From Calothrix sp. NIES-2100 (GTDB taxonomy: Bacteria > Cyanobacteriota > Cyanobacteriia > Cyanobacteriales > Nostocaceae): a stretch of 64,000 nt of DNA. Below are positions 43,001 through 52,456 of this stretch, piece after piece. The DNA lies in the NCBI RefSeq assembly GCF_002368195.1, contig NZ_AP018178.1, forward strand, positions 2,560,634 to 2,624,633. The letters run 5' to 3'. The stretch's first letter is position 1, and each line of letters starts with the position of its first letter. The translations under genes were made by a program, and so were the position numbers. The notes beneath the pieces are model-generated. The model had not been told where the DNA came from. It saw nothing but the letters and a program-made list of their open reading frames with translations, and made no database searches.

Positions 43001-45686
43001 ATCAGGTATTTTAGGTGTTGTTAATGGTAATACTCACTTATTACCCGTATTATCTCCCCAAGTGGGCTATGACGCTACCCCCCAAGTGGGCGATGACCCT
43101 ACCAAGATAAGTAACTTCCTCAACAAACCAACTGGGCTATTAATGAGTCCGAAACAATCATCTAGCAATTTGAGCAATTTTTTCTTTACATATTTGCCAG
43201 ATCCAGATTATTTTGCGTTTCAAATTGCTGTATCCCAAATTAATCCTGAATTTGCAAAAGCCTTAACTTTTCGAGGTACTACTGAAGCATCGAGAATTGT
43301 GTTAGGAACGTACATTTACAGTATTTTAACCGATAAAGATATTTCAATATTAATAGCAGCATGGAATGCTGCTAGCAAGTTTTCCAGTAATGTCTGGAAC
43401 ACAATCATTCAATTAACCAAAAACACCGTAACTCCACCGATCAGTAATAATGCTCCTCAATTGCAGGCAAGAAGCAGAATTGCAAATACTTTTGCTGTTC
43501 CCACCATTGAAACATCCAGTGAGACACCTATTGATCCGCCCGTTCAAGCATTCAGCGAAGCACCTGTGGAGACATTCGGCGAAACGCCTATTGATCCGCT
43601 CGTTGAAACATTTAGCGAAACATCAACCCCAATATCACCTTGGGAAGCATTTTCAAAGTGGACTGTGGGTATTTGGAATGCTAGTCCTGAATGGGATCTG
43701 CAAACCTTTACTAATGCAATTGAAGGCATTAACACCCCTCCAGGAGTAGAAAATTCAATTGTCGATCAAGTTGTCACAGAAGATAATTCTTTTAGCTTTA
43801 CCTTTGCTGAAACTACCTTCATCGAAATTGATGCTGACGACTCTCTGACATATTCAGCCACCCTAGCCGATGGCAATTCTCTCCCTAATTGGTTGAGTTT
43901 TGATCCAACGACTCGCACGTTTCGCGGTACTCCAACCAATGATAATGTGGGAAACTTAAATGTCAAAGTTACTGCCACAGATGATTCTGGAGTAAATATC
44001 AGTGACATTTTTGCGATCGCAGTTGAGAATGTCAATGATGCACCGATAGTAGAAAATGCGATCGCCGATCAAAATGCTAAACAAGGTGACGCTTTCAATT
44101 TCCAAATTCCCACCAACACCTTCACCGATATTGACGCTGGTGATGTCCTGACCTATTCCGCTACCTTAGAAAATGGCAATGCTTTACCAAGCTGGTTAAC
44201 CTTCAATCCCACAACTCGCACCTTCACTGGTACTCCCAGCAATGATAACGTGGGGAATTTGAATGTTAAAGTTACCGCAAAAGACAACTCAGCAGCAAAT
44301 ATCAGTGACATTTTTGCGATCGCAGTTGAGAATGTCAATGATGCACCGATAGTAGAAAATGCGATCGCGGATCAAACAACCACAGCAGACGTAACTTTTA
44401 GCTTTACATTTGATGCCAATACTTTCAGCGATATTGATGCAGGAGACAATCTTACCTACTCTGCAAAGCTAAAAAATGGCGATAATTTACCACTTTGGCT
44501 AAAATTTAATTCTGTCACTCGCACTTTTAGCGGTACACCAACTAAGTCAGATGTTGGTAGTCTTGCAATTGATGTCCGCGCTACAGATAATTCTGGAGCA
44601 AGTGTCACTGACACATTTTTACTAGATGTCAAACCAAGCAACCTTGAACCTACTCTCAAACTTGCAAAAATTGGTGATGATATCTTTAATATTACCAATA
44701 GCATTGCTAAATCCCAACTGCAAGTTACTCTGACTGGACAAAACTCTAATTTTGTGAATGAATTAGGCGTATTTACTGTTGATGATGCTCAAGGTAAAAT
44801 CAATAGTATTGCACCAGGAGCAGCCGGTTATACCCAAGCAGCTTTAGAGCGAGCAAAGGTAATTTTCTCGGCTATTACTAATCTCCCCAATGGATTTAAT
44901 ACCAACAATTTGACACATTTGCTGGAATTTAACTCCGGTGATAACTTAAGATTTTATTTGCTGAAAAATAGTACAACTGATGCTGTAAAAGCAGGAATCA
45001 CACCACTCACAGACATTTTATTTTCTGATGCTTTAACACAAAAGATTACAGATTTAGGAAATGATAACTTTTCTCTGGCTTGGAAAGATGGCTCTGGTAA
45101 TAACGCTGCTGATTTCAATAATCTGGTAGTGAAGATTCAACCCACCAATGATTCATTACCTTTAGGTACAAATTTACAAAGCAAATTCCCAGGTGAATTG
45201 ATTGATTTACGCGGTGTCGCAAATCAAGTAAAAGCTGATTTTACCGTTAACAGAGAAGCAGCTTTCAATAATTTTATTGGCTTTTATCAAGTAGCTGACG
45301 AAAATGGTGGTATTGACACCAATGGAGATGGTAAAGTAGATATTCTCACCGGACAAGCTGGTTATACTCAAGCCGCAATTCGTGGGCGTGTTGCAGGGAT
45401 TGATTTGACTGTTAATAATCAAGGTACGGCAACTTACACAGGCATTTTCCAACCTGGTTCTATCTTTGCCCCATTTATTATTGCTAATGGTACACCCGAT
45501 GCTTTACTTGATAGCAATCCCAATAACGATCCAGCCGTTTACTTCCCATTCTTGGGAGCTAACGCTGATAAAGTGGATCACATTCGCTTGTTAGGAAATA
45601 ATATCTTTGGCTTTGAGGATTTAGCAAGTGGGGGGGACAAAGATTTCAACGATGCGATCGCGCGAGTTAATTTGAGTATTGTTTAA
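40014..45686 (+). CDS. Giant mosaic exoprotein: PPC, RTX, Calx-beta, lipase-like, cadherin-like, DUF4114
   Basis: 1890 aa. In order: a PPC-type beta domain (1-70; DDTDDYQFTLAEN), a region with LLEEYGHFVDAQVN (about 205), RTX nonapeptides (about 275-310; GDTGNDLLYGGAGNDYL), three Calx-beta domains (about 450-770), an alpha/beta-hydrolase part with the lipase elbow GHSLGG near 924, three cadherin-like Ig repeats (about 1240-1540; LTYSATLADGNSLPNWL) and C-terminal DUF4114-type segments ending FGFEDLASGGDKDFNDAI. The lipase part would use Ser in GHSLG. There is no N-terminal signal; such proteins are secreted by type I systems through C-terminal signals. Calcium-binding repeats predict an extracellular matrix or surface enzyme. 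Confidence 0.88.
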   Translation: MSSDISLGQIPDDNAGNTLDTAKNLGTLGINPSIANDFVGNFNGLATDDTDDYQFTLAENSTINLKVSGLSQDVTVDNPGESFERANNLGTLGTTPTIANVKVLEDSINSSFALTYTKLTQFAGLDNFWTLFDQAFGTAYNYADVTKLRSQWLIGDFSQFPDIEVISSSILGNANGAYATSTNKIYLSDAFVASATPETLMGTLLEEYGHFVDAQVNQVDSEGDEGAIFAALVQRQSLNADTLGALKAEDDRAVIVLNGQVIQVEQQSFNDPIYGDAGDNTIYGDTGNDLLYGGAGNDYLIGVSIEDYLFPDYPSSPNTKNNFGIGDKDTLNGGIGNDYFVLNNGKNITFYDDGNPFSDGSNDYAVITDFERPNYGDFGYIPGDSITLIGSYTDYILNVSGKDTQLLINKPGNEPDELIAVIKNQTGLSLTRNFSYYASPPSPPSPALPSITLAVTPASVTEDETQNLVYTFARTGSTTNALTVNYSITGTADNNDYKGATTGAGKTIAFAPGSAIATLEINPTADNKIETDETVAFTLAAGTGYTIGTTTTVIGTITNDDFDLPSISLAVNPTEVLEDKTQNLVYTFTRTGATTNTLTVNYNVGGTATFNTDYTPIGSSSFTASTGSVTFAPGSAIATVTIDPTEDTTVEADETVALTLATGTGYAIGTTTAVTGTITNDDIPKVSVSDAYVSVNENQNTVIKFRVTLSQPSNQDVVIVYSTSDQLANSTGQGDAKDYQSIINGTLTFAPGETTKEIAVTVFGERGVSDQDLEIFAKDTAYRNWEKEQDVDKIPNIKSDKIPNIKPYAYDDFGYYVDQFFDDPTSDFQAVGLTSNENFFLNLTSANNATIDDGNAIGTIYDLGKAPVLVSRGTKGWQDVFSDANPLGIGFNQYISNQTSLEAWLRKVSQAENGAVIFRPNLTGHSLGGALTQLIATNYIGDLGKVVTFNSPGISFLGTPKANINSTTHYITSSDVVSMAGLNYLPGSYVLSDYSSSGILGVVNGNTHLLPVLSPQVGYDATPQVGDDPTKISNFLNKPTGLLMSPKQSSSNLSNFFFTYLPDPDYFAFQIAVSQINPEFAKALTFRGTTEASRIVLGTYIYSILTDKDISILIAAWNAASKFSSNVWNTIIQLTKNTVTPPISNNAPQLQARSRIANTFAVPTIETSSETPIDPPVQAFSEAPVETFGETPIDPLVETFSETSTPISPWEAFSKWTVGIWNASPEWDLQTFTNAIEGINTPPGVENSIVDQVVTEDNSFSFTFAETTFIEIDADDSLTYSATLADGNSLPNWLSFDPTTRTFRGTPTNDNVGNLNVKVTATDDSGVNISDIFAIAVENVNDAPIVENAIADQNAKQGDAFNFQIPTNTFTDIDAGDVLTYSATLENGNALPSWLTFNPTTRTFTGTPSNDNVGNLNVKVTAKDNSAANISDIFAIAVENVNDAPIVENAIADQTTTADVTFSFTFDANTFSDIDAGDNLTYSAKLKNGDNLPLWLKFNSVTRTFSGTPTKSDVGSLAIDVRATDNSGASVTDTFLLDVKPSNLEPTLKLAKIGDDIFNITNSIAKSQLQVTLTGQNSNFVNELGVFTVDDAQGKINSIAPGAAGYTQAALERAKVIFSAITNLPNGFNTNNLTHLLEFNSGDNLRFYLLKNSTTDAVKAGITPLTDILFSDALTQKITDLGNDNFSLAWKDGSGNNAADFNNLVVKIQPTNDSLPLGTNLQSKFPGELIDLRGVANQVKADFTVNREAAFNNFIGFYQVADENGGIDTNGDGKVDILTGQAGYTQAAIRGRVAGIDLTVNNQGTATYTGIFQPGSIFAPFIIANGTPDALLDSNPNNDPAVYFPFLGANADKVDHIRLLGNNIFGFEDLASGGDKDFNDAIARVNLSIV

Positions 45687-45853
45687 GTAAGTCGGCGTAA
45701 TTAAAGATAACTGGTAAGGGCTGTCATTTGTCCTTGGTCATTTGTCCTTGGTAAGGCTTTCAAGCTTATTTACGTTTCGTAATATAGTTTGGTTTATTTC
45801 CACTGACTTATTTAGGGCAAAACTGAACGACTCGCACTATGCATAAATGCTGA

Positions 45854-45874
45854 GGGTTTAGCATTGCTAAACCC
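45854..45874. terminator. Hairpin between convergent genes
   Basis: GGGTTTAGC-ATT-GCTAAACCC is a perfect 9-bp stem. It sits between the giant exoprotein gene and the convergent hydrolase gene and could serve both as a terminator, though neither side has a strong U-tract. Confidence 0.4.
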
Positions 45875-45930
45875 CTACGAAAAATGTGGTTTGTTATTTT
45901 CCCCCTTGTCCCCCTTGTCCTCCTTGTCCC

Positions 45931-47598
45931 CTATTCCTGCTCATTTAAGGATTCATAGGCGGGACAATAACCTTCCAAAGTGACTTTGAAGTTATACAAG
46001 GGGGAATTAGGATTCCAACAACGCTGTCCTCTTTGATGTCGGCAATTACCACAACAATCTACATCTGTCAAGATATAACGATCGCTGTTTTGGTTGAGTA
46101 GTTCTCGCGGGGATAAACCTCTTAATACTAATTCTTCGCCTTGCCAACGGGCTTCGATTAAACCTGTATCAGAAAATTGTCGCCAGCGGGGGTCGGCTGT
46201 AATTGTGTCTGGAAGGGTAATTGCGATCGCGCTTTCGGATTCTGTCAATTCGCCTTCATAGTTTGTTTCTGGTGCAGCAGGTTGGATAAATGTATCGCCT
46301 ATAGGCAATTCTACTAAAATGCCTGCGGCTGGCGAATGCAGATGATAGCGGTTTTGTAATTCTTCTAAACTGGTGAGATCGGCTAAGTACGCCGGGGAAC
46401 CGTGAACAAAAATGACGTGCTGGGGTCGCAAATTATGAATTAATTGGGTAGTACCAGGGCCATCGCTATGTTGGGCGAGGAGATAGCCTTCAACGGTGGT
46501 GGGTGCTAAATATTGTTTTTTAACTTTTATATCTATTTTTTCGGGGAGGAGAATTAGCCAAGGGCCTGTTTGGGGTTGACAGTATTGACTAAAATCGGCT
46601 GTGGAATCGGTGAGGACAATACAAGGGGTCTTGCCGATATTAGCACGATGTTCTGCTTGCACCCGCCGCACGCGGGGACGCACTCTTTCATCCCAAAATA
46701 AGGGTTGATGACGGGCGAAGTTTTGGACTGATGGGGGGAGATGGGGTAGTAGTTCCAAATAAGCATCACAGCCTTTGGCTACAGCACCATCCACCCAAAT
46801 ATCTAAATCTCTACCGGTGAAGTGGTGATGGCTGCGTAACAGCATTAGTAGTTCTTGACCCAATCCTAAGGCAGGTGTCGGGAGTATAACAGAACTGCGA
46901 TCGCTTATCGCCCGATAAATTCTTTCTGCTAGTTGATTTTCTTGGTTGCGGCGGTGGGTATGGCGTGATGTACCATAAGTGCCTTCAATAATTAAAGCAT
47001 CTAGCTCTAATCCCCGTAATTCTTCTAACCGCAAGCCTTCTACCAGCCGGGAGTTAGATAAGAAAAAGTCCCCTGTATACAGTAGCTTGTAAGAACGCCG
47101 CGAGGTTGTGTAGGTAAGCATAATCGCCACCGCTCCTGGTAGATGTCCGGCGGGAAACAATTCTGCTACTAAACCTTCGTGAAATTCTACAGGCGATCGC
47201 AATGGTAAGGCTTGACAAAATTGGGGAATTTCCACCGGATCTCGATCTAACCAGTTTAATGAGAGTAACTTGCTAGTTACCTCACTGGCGTAGATGGCTA
47301 ACTGGGGAAAAGCCTGATGCAGCGCCAGCAAGCCTCTAGCATGATCGGGGTGGGCGTGGCTGATCAACACTAAATCCACTGGTTGGGGAGAATTGCGTTG
47401 ACGTGCCAACTTTTTTAACTCCCTCACCAGCGAGGAAACATCCCCCAAACCACAATCCAAAAGGATGCGATACGGCCCCATCCGTATTAATAAACATACG
47501 CCCTCATCATTGTGCTGAACACTATAAGGCAAACATTCTAATTCGCTAGTTGCCTCATCCGCATCAACACGAGAGGACGACGAAATATTATCCCTCAT
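45931..47598 (-). CDS. Metallo-beta-lactamase/beta-CASP-like hydrolase
   Basis: 555 aa. The MBL zinc motif is LISHAHPDHARGL, and further ligands appear in PAGHLPGAVAIML and YTGDFFLSNSRL. The region LIIEGTYGTSRHTHR and the following VILPTPALGLGQELLMLL and VFVHGSPAYLADL fit the beta-CASP insertion and C-terminal His motif of RNA- or DNA-processing nucleases (RNase J/CPSF73 type). The C-terminal ~60 residues carry a Cys cluster (CCGNCRHQRGQRCWNPNSP), possibly a zinc ribbon. Likely an RNA processing enzyme. RNase J is usually larger and organised differently, so this is probably a separate cyanobacterial branch. Confidence 0.8.
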   Translation of the reverse strand: MRDNISSSSRVDADEATSELECLPYSVQHNDEGVCLLIRMGPYRILLDCGLGDVSSLVRELKKLARQRNSPQPVDLVLISHAHPDHARGLLALHQAFPQLAIYASEVTSKLLSLNWLDRDPVEIPQFCQALPLRSPVEFHEGLVAELFPAGHLPGAVAIMLTYTTSRRSYKLLYTGDFFLSNSRLVEGLRLEELRGLELDALIIEGTYGTSRHTHRRNQENQLAERIYRAISDRSSVILPTPALGLGQELLMLLRSHHHFTGRDLDIWVDGAVAKGCDAYLELLPHLPPSVQNFARHQPLFWDERVRPRVRRVQAEHRANIGKTPCIVLTDSTADFSQYCQPQTGPWLILLPEKIDIKVKKQYLAPTTVEGYLLAQHSDGPGTTQLIHNLRPQHVIFVHGSPAYLADLTSLEELQNRYHLHSPAAGILVELPIGDTFIQPAAPETNYEGELTESESAIAITLPDTITADPRWRQFSDTGLIEARWQGEELVLRGLSPRELLNQNSDRYILTDVDCCGNCRHQRGQRCWNPNSPLYNFKVTLEGYCPAYESLNEQE

Positions 47599-47799
47599 TT
47601 TCTCCTCCCCTTAAACCTCATTGTCATAGACATATCCCAAAAGCCAAAAATTAAGGGGATTTTTCTGGTTTTGTGACCTAGGGTTAAGTTTCATTTTGCG
47701 CCCCTTCACCCTGAAAATGCGGATTTGTTAATGGGGGAGGACACCAGAGTCGAACTCGCCCTGGTTCGGAAAAGTTGGGTAACTAGAAGCCCTCAAATT

Positions 47800-47922
47800 T
47801 CAGTGTGCAGAGCCATTGCCGTGATAGTTATCGGAATCATAAAATCCGTTTTTTGTGCCAAAAAACAAGCACGAAATGGTAAATACTACTGTTAATCCCA
47901 CTAAAATCAGTTTTACATCCAT
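47800..47922 (-). CDS. Small single-span membrane protein (40 aa)
   Basis: MDVKLILVGLTVVFTISCLF forms a clear membrane helix (4-22). It is followed by FGTKNGFYDSDNYHGNGSAH, a hydrophilic tail of 18 to 20 residues rich in Gly, Asn, His and Asp. Such a tidy helix plus polar tail is typical of the small subunits found in cyanobacterial photosynthetic or respiratory complexes, but I cannot place it in a known one. No strong ribosome site. Previously easy to miss because of its length. Confidence 0.55.
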   Translation of the reverse strand: MDVKLILVGLTVVFTISCLFFGTKNGFYDSDNYHGNGSAH

Positions 47923-48530
47923 TGGTTTGCTGCTTTTTACTCAAAGACTTTCATCATATTAATAGAGTGCTTCAGCATCAAGCCTGAAACACTAGAAAAT
48001 CTTTACTATGCTTCGGTTGATTGCAAATAGGTAAATTTACTGCAATAACTTCAGATTGTAGACGTTTTTGGGCAACCTGTCTATCTATCTATATACAATT
48101 CTTGGCATCAAGCTGCACATGTACCATGATTGCGGCTACATAAAACCTAGACAAAGCTAGGGATTACTTGATGTTTCAACGGAAGTATGGAAGCGGCTAT
48201 CTTTTGCCTAAATTATCTTGTTTACGATTTTTTATTGGCAATATATATTTTATTTGATTTTCCTATATATAGGAATCAGGCTGAATTTTTGCAGAAATTA
48301 CCTAGTAATCTCTCACTCCAGTGGCGCAAGGAGATTAAAAATTATTTCGGTTCATGGACAGCCGTGGGCGGAACAAATCCGGGCATCCAAAATTTAAAAT
48401 CGATTGACTATTGACAGGCTTAATGAGAAATATATGATTCTTGCGTCAGTCCTGAACTATTTGGGAATCATAAGGTTGATCGCCTTTTTGAGGGCGATCG
48501 TCCTTTGGAATATCTGCATGGAGATAAGAA
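47923..48530. other. Gene-free stretch before the MASE1 kinase
   Basis: No gene I trust. An open frame at 48187-48414 lacks a ribosome site and has no family resemblance. A HIP1-containing hairpin (GATCGCCTTTTTGAGGGCGATCG) lies near 48478 and the kinase ribosome site GGAG near 48520. Confidence 0.4.
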
Positions 48531-50921
48531 ATGCAGCACATTACACGCAAGCAGCAATCTCTAGTTAAAATCGATCGCCCCTTTGTGATAGCTGCGCTAA
48601 TTATTCCTATTGTCCACCTGTGTCTGGGATATATCGGTTTATCCATGACATTTGTGAATGGTGCATCAGTATTTTGGCCTTCTCTTGGTGTATTTGTGGC
48701 GGCAATGTTGTTGGTAGGCTATCGTGTCTGGCCGATATTATTTGTGAGTGATTTTATTGTTAGCTATATTCTTTTTTTCAAAAACAATTTTTTAATTAGT
48801 AGTATCATTCCTGCGGTTAATCTCATCACTCCTGTTGTCGCCACTTTTTTGATTCATCGCTTGCTTAAACGCCGTAATTTTTTAGAGCGATCGCCAGATG
48901 TCTTTAAGTTTATCGTTCTCACTATGTTCTGCCCCCTGATCAGTTCCATACTGGCTGCATTAACGCTTTGCATCAGTGGTATTGCACCTTGGGCAGCATT
49001 TGGTGATGTGTGTCGAACTTGGTTAGCATCAGACATTACGGGAATTTTAGTTGTTACACCCCTATTGCTGGCATGGTGCCAAAAATCTCCCAATAGCTTT
49101 GATCGGCGACAAATTACTGAGTTTGTATTTGTCTTACTTTTGCTGATGGCAATCGATCATGTAGCCTTTTCGGGAGGTTATCCCATTGAATATATGGTGA
49201 TTCCCCCACTGATTTGGGCAGCAGTTCGGTTTAAAGCGCGGGAATCTACTCTTTTGGTCCTGATTGTTTCTGCGATCGCAGTTTTTGGTACTGTTCGCGG
49301 CTTTGGTTCTTTTGCCAAACAAGCTTCGCCGAATGAATCATTAATTCTGCTGCAATCATTCATTTGTGTAATTGCTATCACTACATTTGTCCTCTCGGCG
49401 ATGACTAATGAAAACCAAAAAGCAGAAACTAAACTCCGACAAGCCAATGATGAACTGGAACAACGAGTAGAAGAACGAACGATTGAACTCAAAGAGGCGA
49501 AAAATTTTGCCGAAGTTGCTAATCAAGCTAAGAGTGAATTTCTCGCCAACATGAGCCACGAGTTACGCACGCCGCTCAACGGTATCCTTGGTTATACGCA
49601 AATCCTCCAACGAACTGAACCCCTCACGGAAAAAGGACGCAAAGGAATTGAAATTATCCATCAATGTGGCTCTCATTTGTTAACTCTAATTAACGATGTC
49701 CTCGATTTATCTAAAATTGAAGCTCGCAAAATGGAGCTACGTCCGGTTGATTTTCATTTACCTTCATTTCTGCAAGGAGTTGTGGAAATCTGCCGGATCA
49801 AAGCCGAACAAAAAGTGATTGCCTTTAACTATGAACCTGATGTTCAACTCCCAATTGGAATTCATGCAGATGAGAAACGACTGCGGCAAGTTTTAATTAA
49901 TCTCTTGGGAAACGCGATTAAGTTTACAGATAACGGGGGAGTGACATTAAAAGTTGAGGTTATTAGTCAAGAACAACAACAACAAATAACTAAATTTAAG
50001 CTTCGTTTCCAAGTGGAGGATACAGGAGTTGGGATGACATCAGAGCAATTAGAGAAAATCTTTCTTCCTTTTGAACAAGTTGGAGACTTGAAGCGACAAG
50101 GGGAAGGAACGGGATTAGGATTAGCCATCAGTCAACAAATTGTCCACTTCATGGGTAGTGCTTTGGAAGTTCAAAGTCAATTGGGTAAAGGTAGTGTTTT
50201 CTGGTTTGAGGTGGATGTGCCAGAAGCTACAGCATGGGCAATGGCTTCTAGAACAATGTCACAGGGAACGATTGCCGGTTATCAAGGTAGAAAACGCACC
50301 ATTTTGGTAGTAGATGACAAGTGGGAAAATCGTTCGGTAATAGTCAATTTGCTGGAACCGATTGGATTTGAGGTGATGGAAGCTAGTGATGGACAGGAGG
50401 GAATTGAGCGAGCTGTTGCCAGTTTACCAGACCTAATTATTACTGATTTACTGATGCCCGTGATGGATGGCTTTACTTTGATTCAGCAGGTAAAGCAATC
50501 TGCCCAATTACAAGATGTGGCAATTATTGCTTCCTCAGCAAGTGTGTTTGAAAACGATCAACATCAGAGTTTAGATGCTGGCGCAAATGCTTTCTTACCC
50601 AAACCTGTTGCGGCTGAAACCCTGTTGGAATTACTCCAAGTTCACCTAAATTTGGCATGGATTTATACAGCAGAATCACAAACTGATACACCTCGGACAG
50701 CAACAAATGATATTTCTCTACCTCCTATTAATGTGTTAAATCGCTTGTATGAATTGGCAAAACATGGCGATGTCGATGGTGTACTCAATGAAGCGAACAA
50801 TTTAAAAGTGAGCGAGCCTGTCTATTTTGCTTTTGCTCAACAAGTAATCCAGCTTGCCGAAAATTTCCACCTCAAAAAACTGCGAGAGCTATTAAATCAA
50901 TGGATTAATCAGGTTAACTGA
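48531..50921 (+). CDS. Membrane hybrid histidine kinase with MASE1 sensor
   Basis: 796 aa. A MASE1 domain of about eight membrane helices (20-290; LGYIGLSMTFVNGASVFWPS, WLASDITGILVVTPLLLAW) is followed by a coiled coil (about 300-335), HisKA with the phospho-His in LANMSHELRTPLNGILG, an ATPase domain (LLGNAIKFTDNGG, GEGTGLGLAISQQ), a receiver (about 590-705; TILVVDDKWEN, LPDLIITDLLMPVMDG) and a helical C-terminal part similar in size to an HPt domain. MASE1 is a predicted sensory membrane module of unknown ligand. Next gene on the strand is a REC-kinase 39 bp away, so they may form one phosphorelay. Confidence 0.92.
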   Translation: MQHITRKQQSLVKIDRPFVIAALIIPIVHLCLGYIGLSMTFVNGASVFWPSLGVFVAAMLLVGYRVWPILFVSDFIVSYILFFKNNFLISSIIPAVNLITPVVATFLIHRLLKRRNFLERSPDVFKFIVLTMFCPLISSILAALTLCISGIAPWAAFGDVCRTWLASDITGILVVTPLLLAWCQKSPNSFDRRQITEFVFVLLLLMAIDHVAFSGGYPIEYMVIPPLIWAAVRFKARESTLLVLIVSAIAVFGTVRGFGSFAKQASPNESLILLQSFICVIAITTFVLSAMTNENQKAETKLRQANDELEQRVEERTIELKEAKNFAEVANQAKSEFLANMSHELRTPLNGILGYTQILQRTEPLTEKGRKGIEIIHQCGSHLLTLINDVLDLSKIEARKMELRPVDFHLPSFLQGVVEICRIKAEQKVIAFNYEPDVQLPIGIHADEKRLRQVLINLLGNAIKFTDNGGVTLKVEVISQEQQQQITKFKLRFQVEDTGVGMTSEQLEKIFLPFEQVGDLKRQGEGTGLGLAISQQIVHFMGSALEVQSQLGKGSVFWFEVDVPEATAWAMASRTMSQGTIAGYQGRKRTILVVDDKWENRSVIVNLLEPIGFEVMEASDGQEGIERAVASLPDLIITDLLMPVMDGFTLIQQVKQSAQLQDVAIIASSASVFENDQHQSLDAGANAFLPKPVAAETLLELLQVHLNLAWIYTAESQTDTPRTATNDISLPPINVLNRLYELAKHGDVDGVLNEANNLKVSEPVYFAFAQQVIQLAENFHLKKLRELLNQWINQVN

Positions 50922-50960
50922 ATTTCCGTTTTCATAGTAACTAAATTTATTTGATAGAAA

Positions 50961-52226
50961 ATGAAAGACTCTGATTTTGTTTTGATTGTTGATGATAATC
51001 CCACTAATTTGTCAGTGCTGTCACAAGCTTTAAAAGGTGCAGGTTTTGCGGTTCGAGTTGCCGAAGATGGCGAAAGTGCGATCGAACTGGTGCAGCATAA
51101 ATTACCAGCCTTGATTCTTTTAGATGTGCAAATGCCTGGAATCGATGGGTTTGAGACTTGCCAGAAACTTAAAGCCGATCCCTTAACGCAAACAATTCCG
51201 ATCATTTTTATGACGGCGCTGACGGATACGGAAAACAAGGTGAAAGGATTCTCGTTAGGGGCTGTTGATTACATTCCTAAACCTTTTGAAGAAGCAGAAG
51301 TGATTGCCAGAGTGCGAATGCATTTACAACTCAAGCAACTGAGCGATCGCCTGGAACAGCGAGTAGCAGAACGAACAGCGGCGTTAGCACAGGCACAAGT
51401 GCAACTGGTGCAACAAGAAAAACTCTCAATGCTCGGTCAACTGGTAGCTGGGGTGGCACATGAAATGAATAATCCCATTAGCTGCATCATTAGTAATGTG
51501 CTTCCTGCTCAAGAGTATGTTTCTGATATTACTAATATCCTAAAATTATGTCAGCAATATTACTCCCATCTGCCACCTGCTATTCAAGAAGCGATCGCCC
51601 AAACAGATCTGGAGTTTATTTTAGAAGATTTGCCCAACCTGCTCAATTCTATGCAGTTAAGCACAGAGCGTGTCAAAGAGATTTCTGTGTCGCTGCGAAA
51701 TTTTGCCCGCTCTGATACTGCTGTGAAGGTTGGAGTTGATATCCATCAAGGACTTGATAGTACTATATTAATTTTGCGCCACCGCCTCAAAGCCTTGGGG
51801 CAACGTCCGGAAATTCAAGTTGTTAGACAATACTCTTCGTTGCCAAAGGTTGAGTGCTATCCAGGACAACTTAATCAAGTGTTTATGAATATTATTGCTA
51901 ATGCTGTTGATGCCCTAGAAGATGTTTGGCAGCAGAAAATGCGAGTAGATAATTTCCTTGTCATCCAGGTTTTCACCCAAATGCTCGAACCGAATTTTGT
52001 CATGATTCGGATTGCTGATAATGGCATTGGCATGACAGAGGCGGTGAGTCAGCAGATTTTTGAGAGCCGATTTACCACGAAAGCCGTTGGTAAAGGTACT
52101 GGATTGGGATTGGCGATCGCTCATCAAATTGTAGTGGAAAAGCATGGCGGCGCGATTCAGGTTAATTCCACACTCAATCAAGGAACTGAATTTACGATTG
52201 TGTTGCCTGTAAACGGCGTAGTGTAA
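50961..52226 (+). CDS. Receiver-histidine kinase (REC-HisKA-HATPase)
   Basis: 421 aa, soluble. Receiver 1-120 (FVLIVDDNPTN, LPALILLDVQMPGIDG, FMTAL), a coiled coil to about 150, then kinase with H box AGVAHEMNNPISCI, a four-helix insertion about 100 aa long and ATPase boxes (NIIANAVDALED, RIADNGIGMTE, GKGTGLGLAIAHQ). It follows the MASE1 kinase by 39 bp, so both are probably co-transcribed, with receiver phosphorylated by the upstream protein. The kinase core is paralogous to that of the gene at 56462. The 4 kb accessory patch begins right after it. Confidence 0.9.
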   Translation: MKDSDFVLIVDDNPTNLSVLSQALKGAGFAVRVAEDGESAIELVQHKLPALILLDVQMPGIDGFETCQKLKADPLTQTIPIIFMTALTDTENKVKGFSLGAVDYIPKPFEEAEVIARVRMHLQLKQLSDRLEQRVAERTAALAQAQVQLVQQEKLSMLGQLVAGVAHEMNNPISCIISNVLPAQEYVSDITNILKLCQQYYSHLPPAIQEAIAQTDLEFILEDLPNLLNSMQLSTERVKEISVSLRNFARSDTAVKVGVDIHQGLDSTILILRHRLKALGQRPEIQVVRQYSSLPKVECYPGQLNQVFMNIIANAVDALEDVWQQKMRVDNFLVIQVFTQMLEPNFVMIRIADNGIGMTEAVSQQIFESRFTTKAVGKGTGLGLAIAHQIVVEKHGGAIQVNSTLNQGTEFTIVLPVNGVV

Positions 52227-52361
52227 ACATAGTTCAAGTTTAAACTAAACTGTTTAGTATATTTAGTATTTTTTTATACTTTTTGCTCACGCTCTACTTA
52301 AAAAAGTACGTATTTAAACCAATCATAATTGAAATTTACTTATATAAAATATTTGTACATA

Positions 52362-52418
52362 AAACATCTAAATACTTAAACATCTAAACATTTATTAAAT
52401 GTCCAGATGTTTAGATAT
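52362..52418. promoter_or_regulatory. Repeated operator-like sites upstream of parA
   Basis: ACATCTAAAT (52364), AACATCTAAACAT (52379) and an inverted match ATGTCCAGATGTTTAGA (52399-52415) surround a short palindrome ACATTTATTAAATGT. A cluster of such sites before a ParA gene is typical of the operator or partition site bound by a ribbon-helix-helix partner, here probably the protein encoded at 53560. Confidence 0.55.
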
Positions 52419-52456
52419 ACAGTAGAATCTGGAGATTATTTGTTTAAAGATCCAAA

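Noticed and set aside
47731..47800. tRNA-like stretch GGAGGACACCAGAGTCGAACT on the minus strand
   Set aside because: It looks like a T-arm and acceptor end, but no matching 5' acceptor strand, anticodon arm or stable T-stem could be found, so no tRNA or tmRNA is called.
48187..48414. 75-codon open frame before the MASE1 kinase
   Set aside because: No ribosome site, hydrophobic start but no recognisable family, and it ends in low-similarity sequence; more likely chance.
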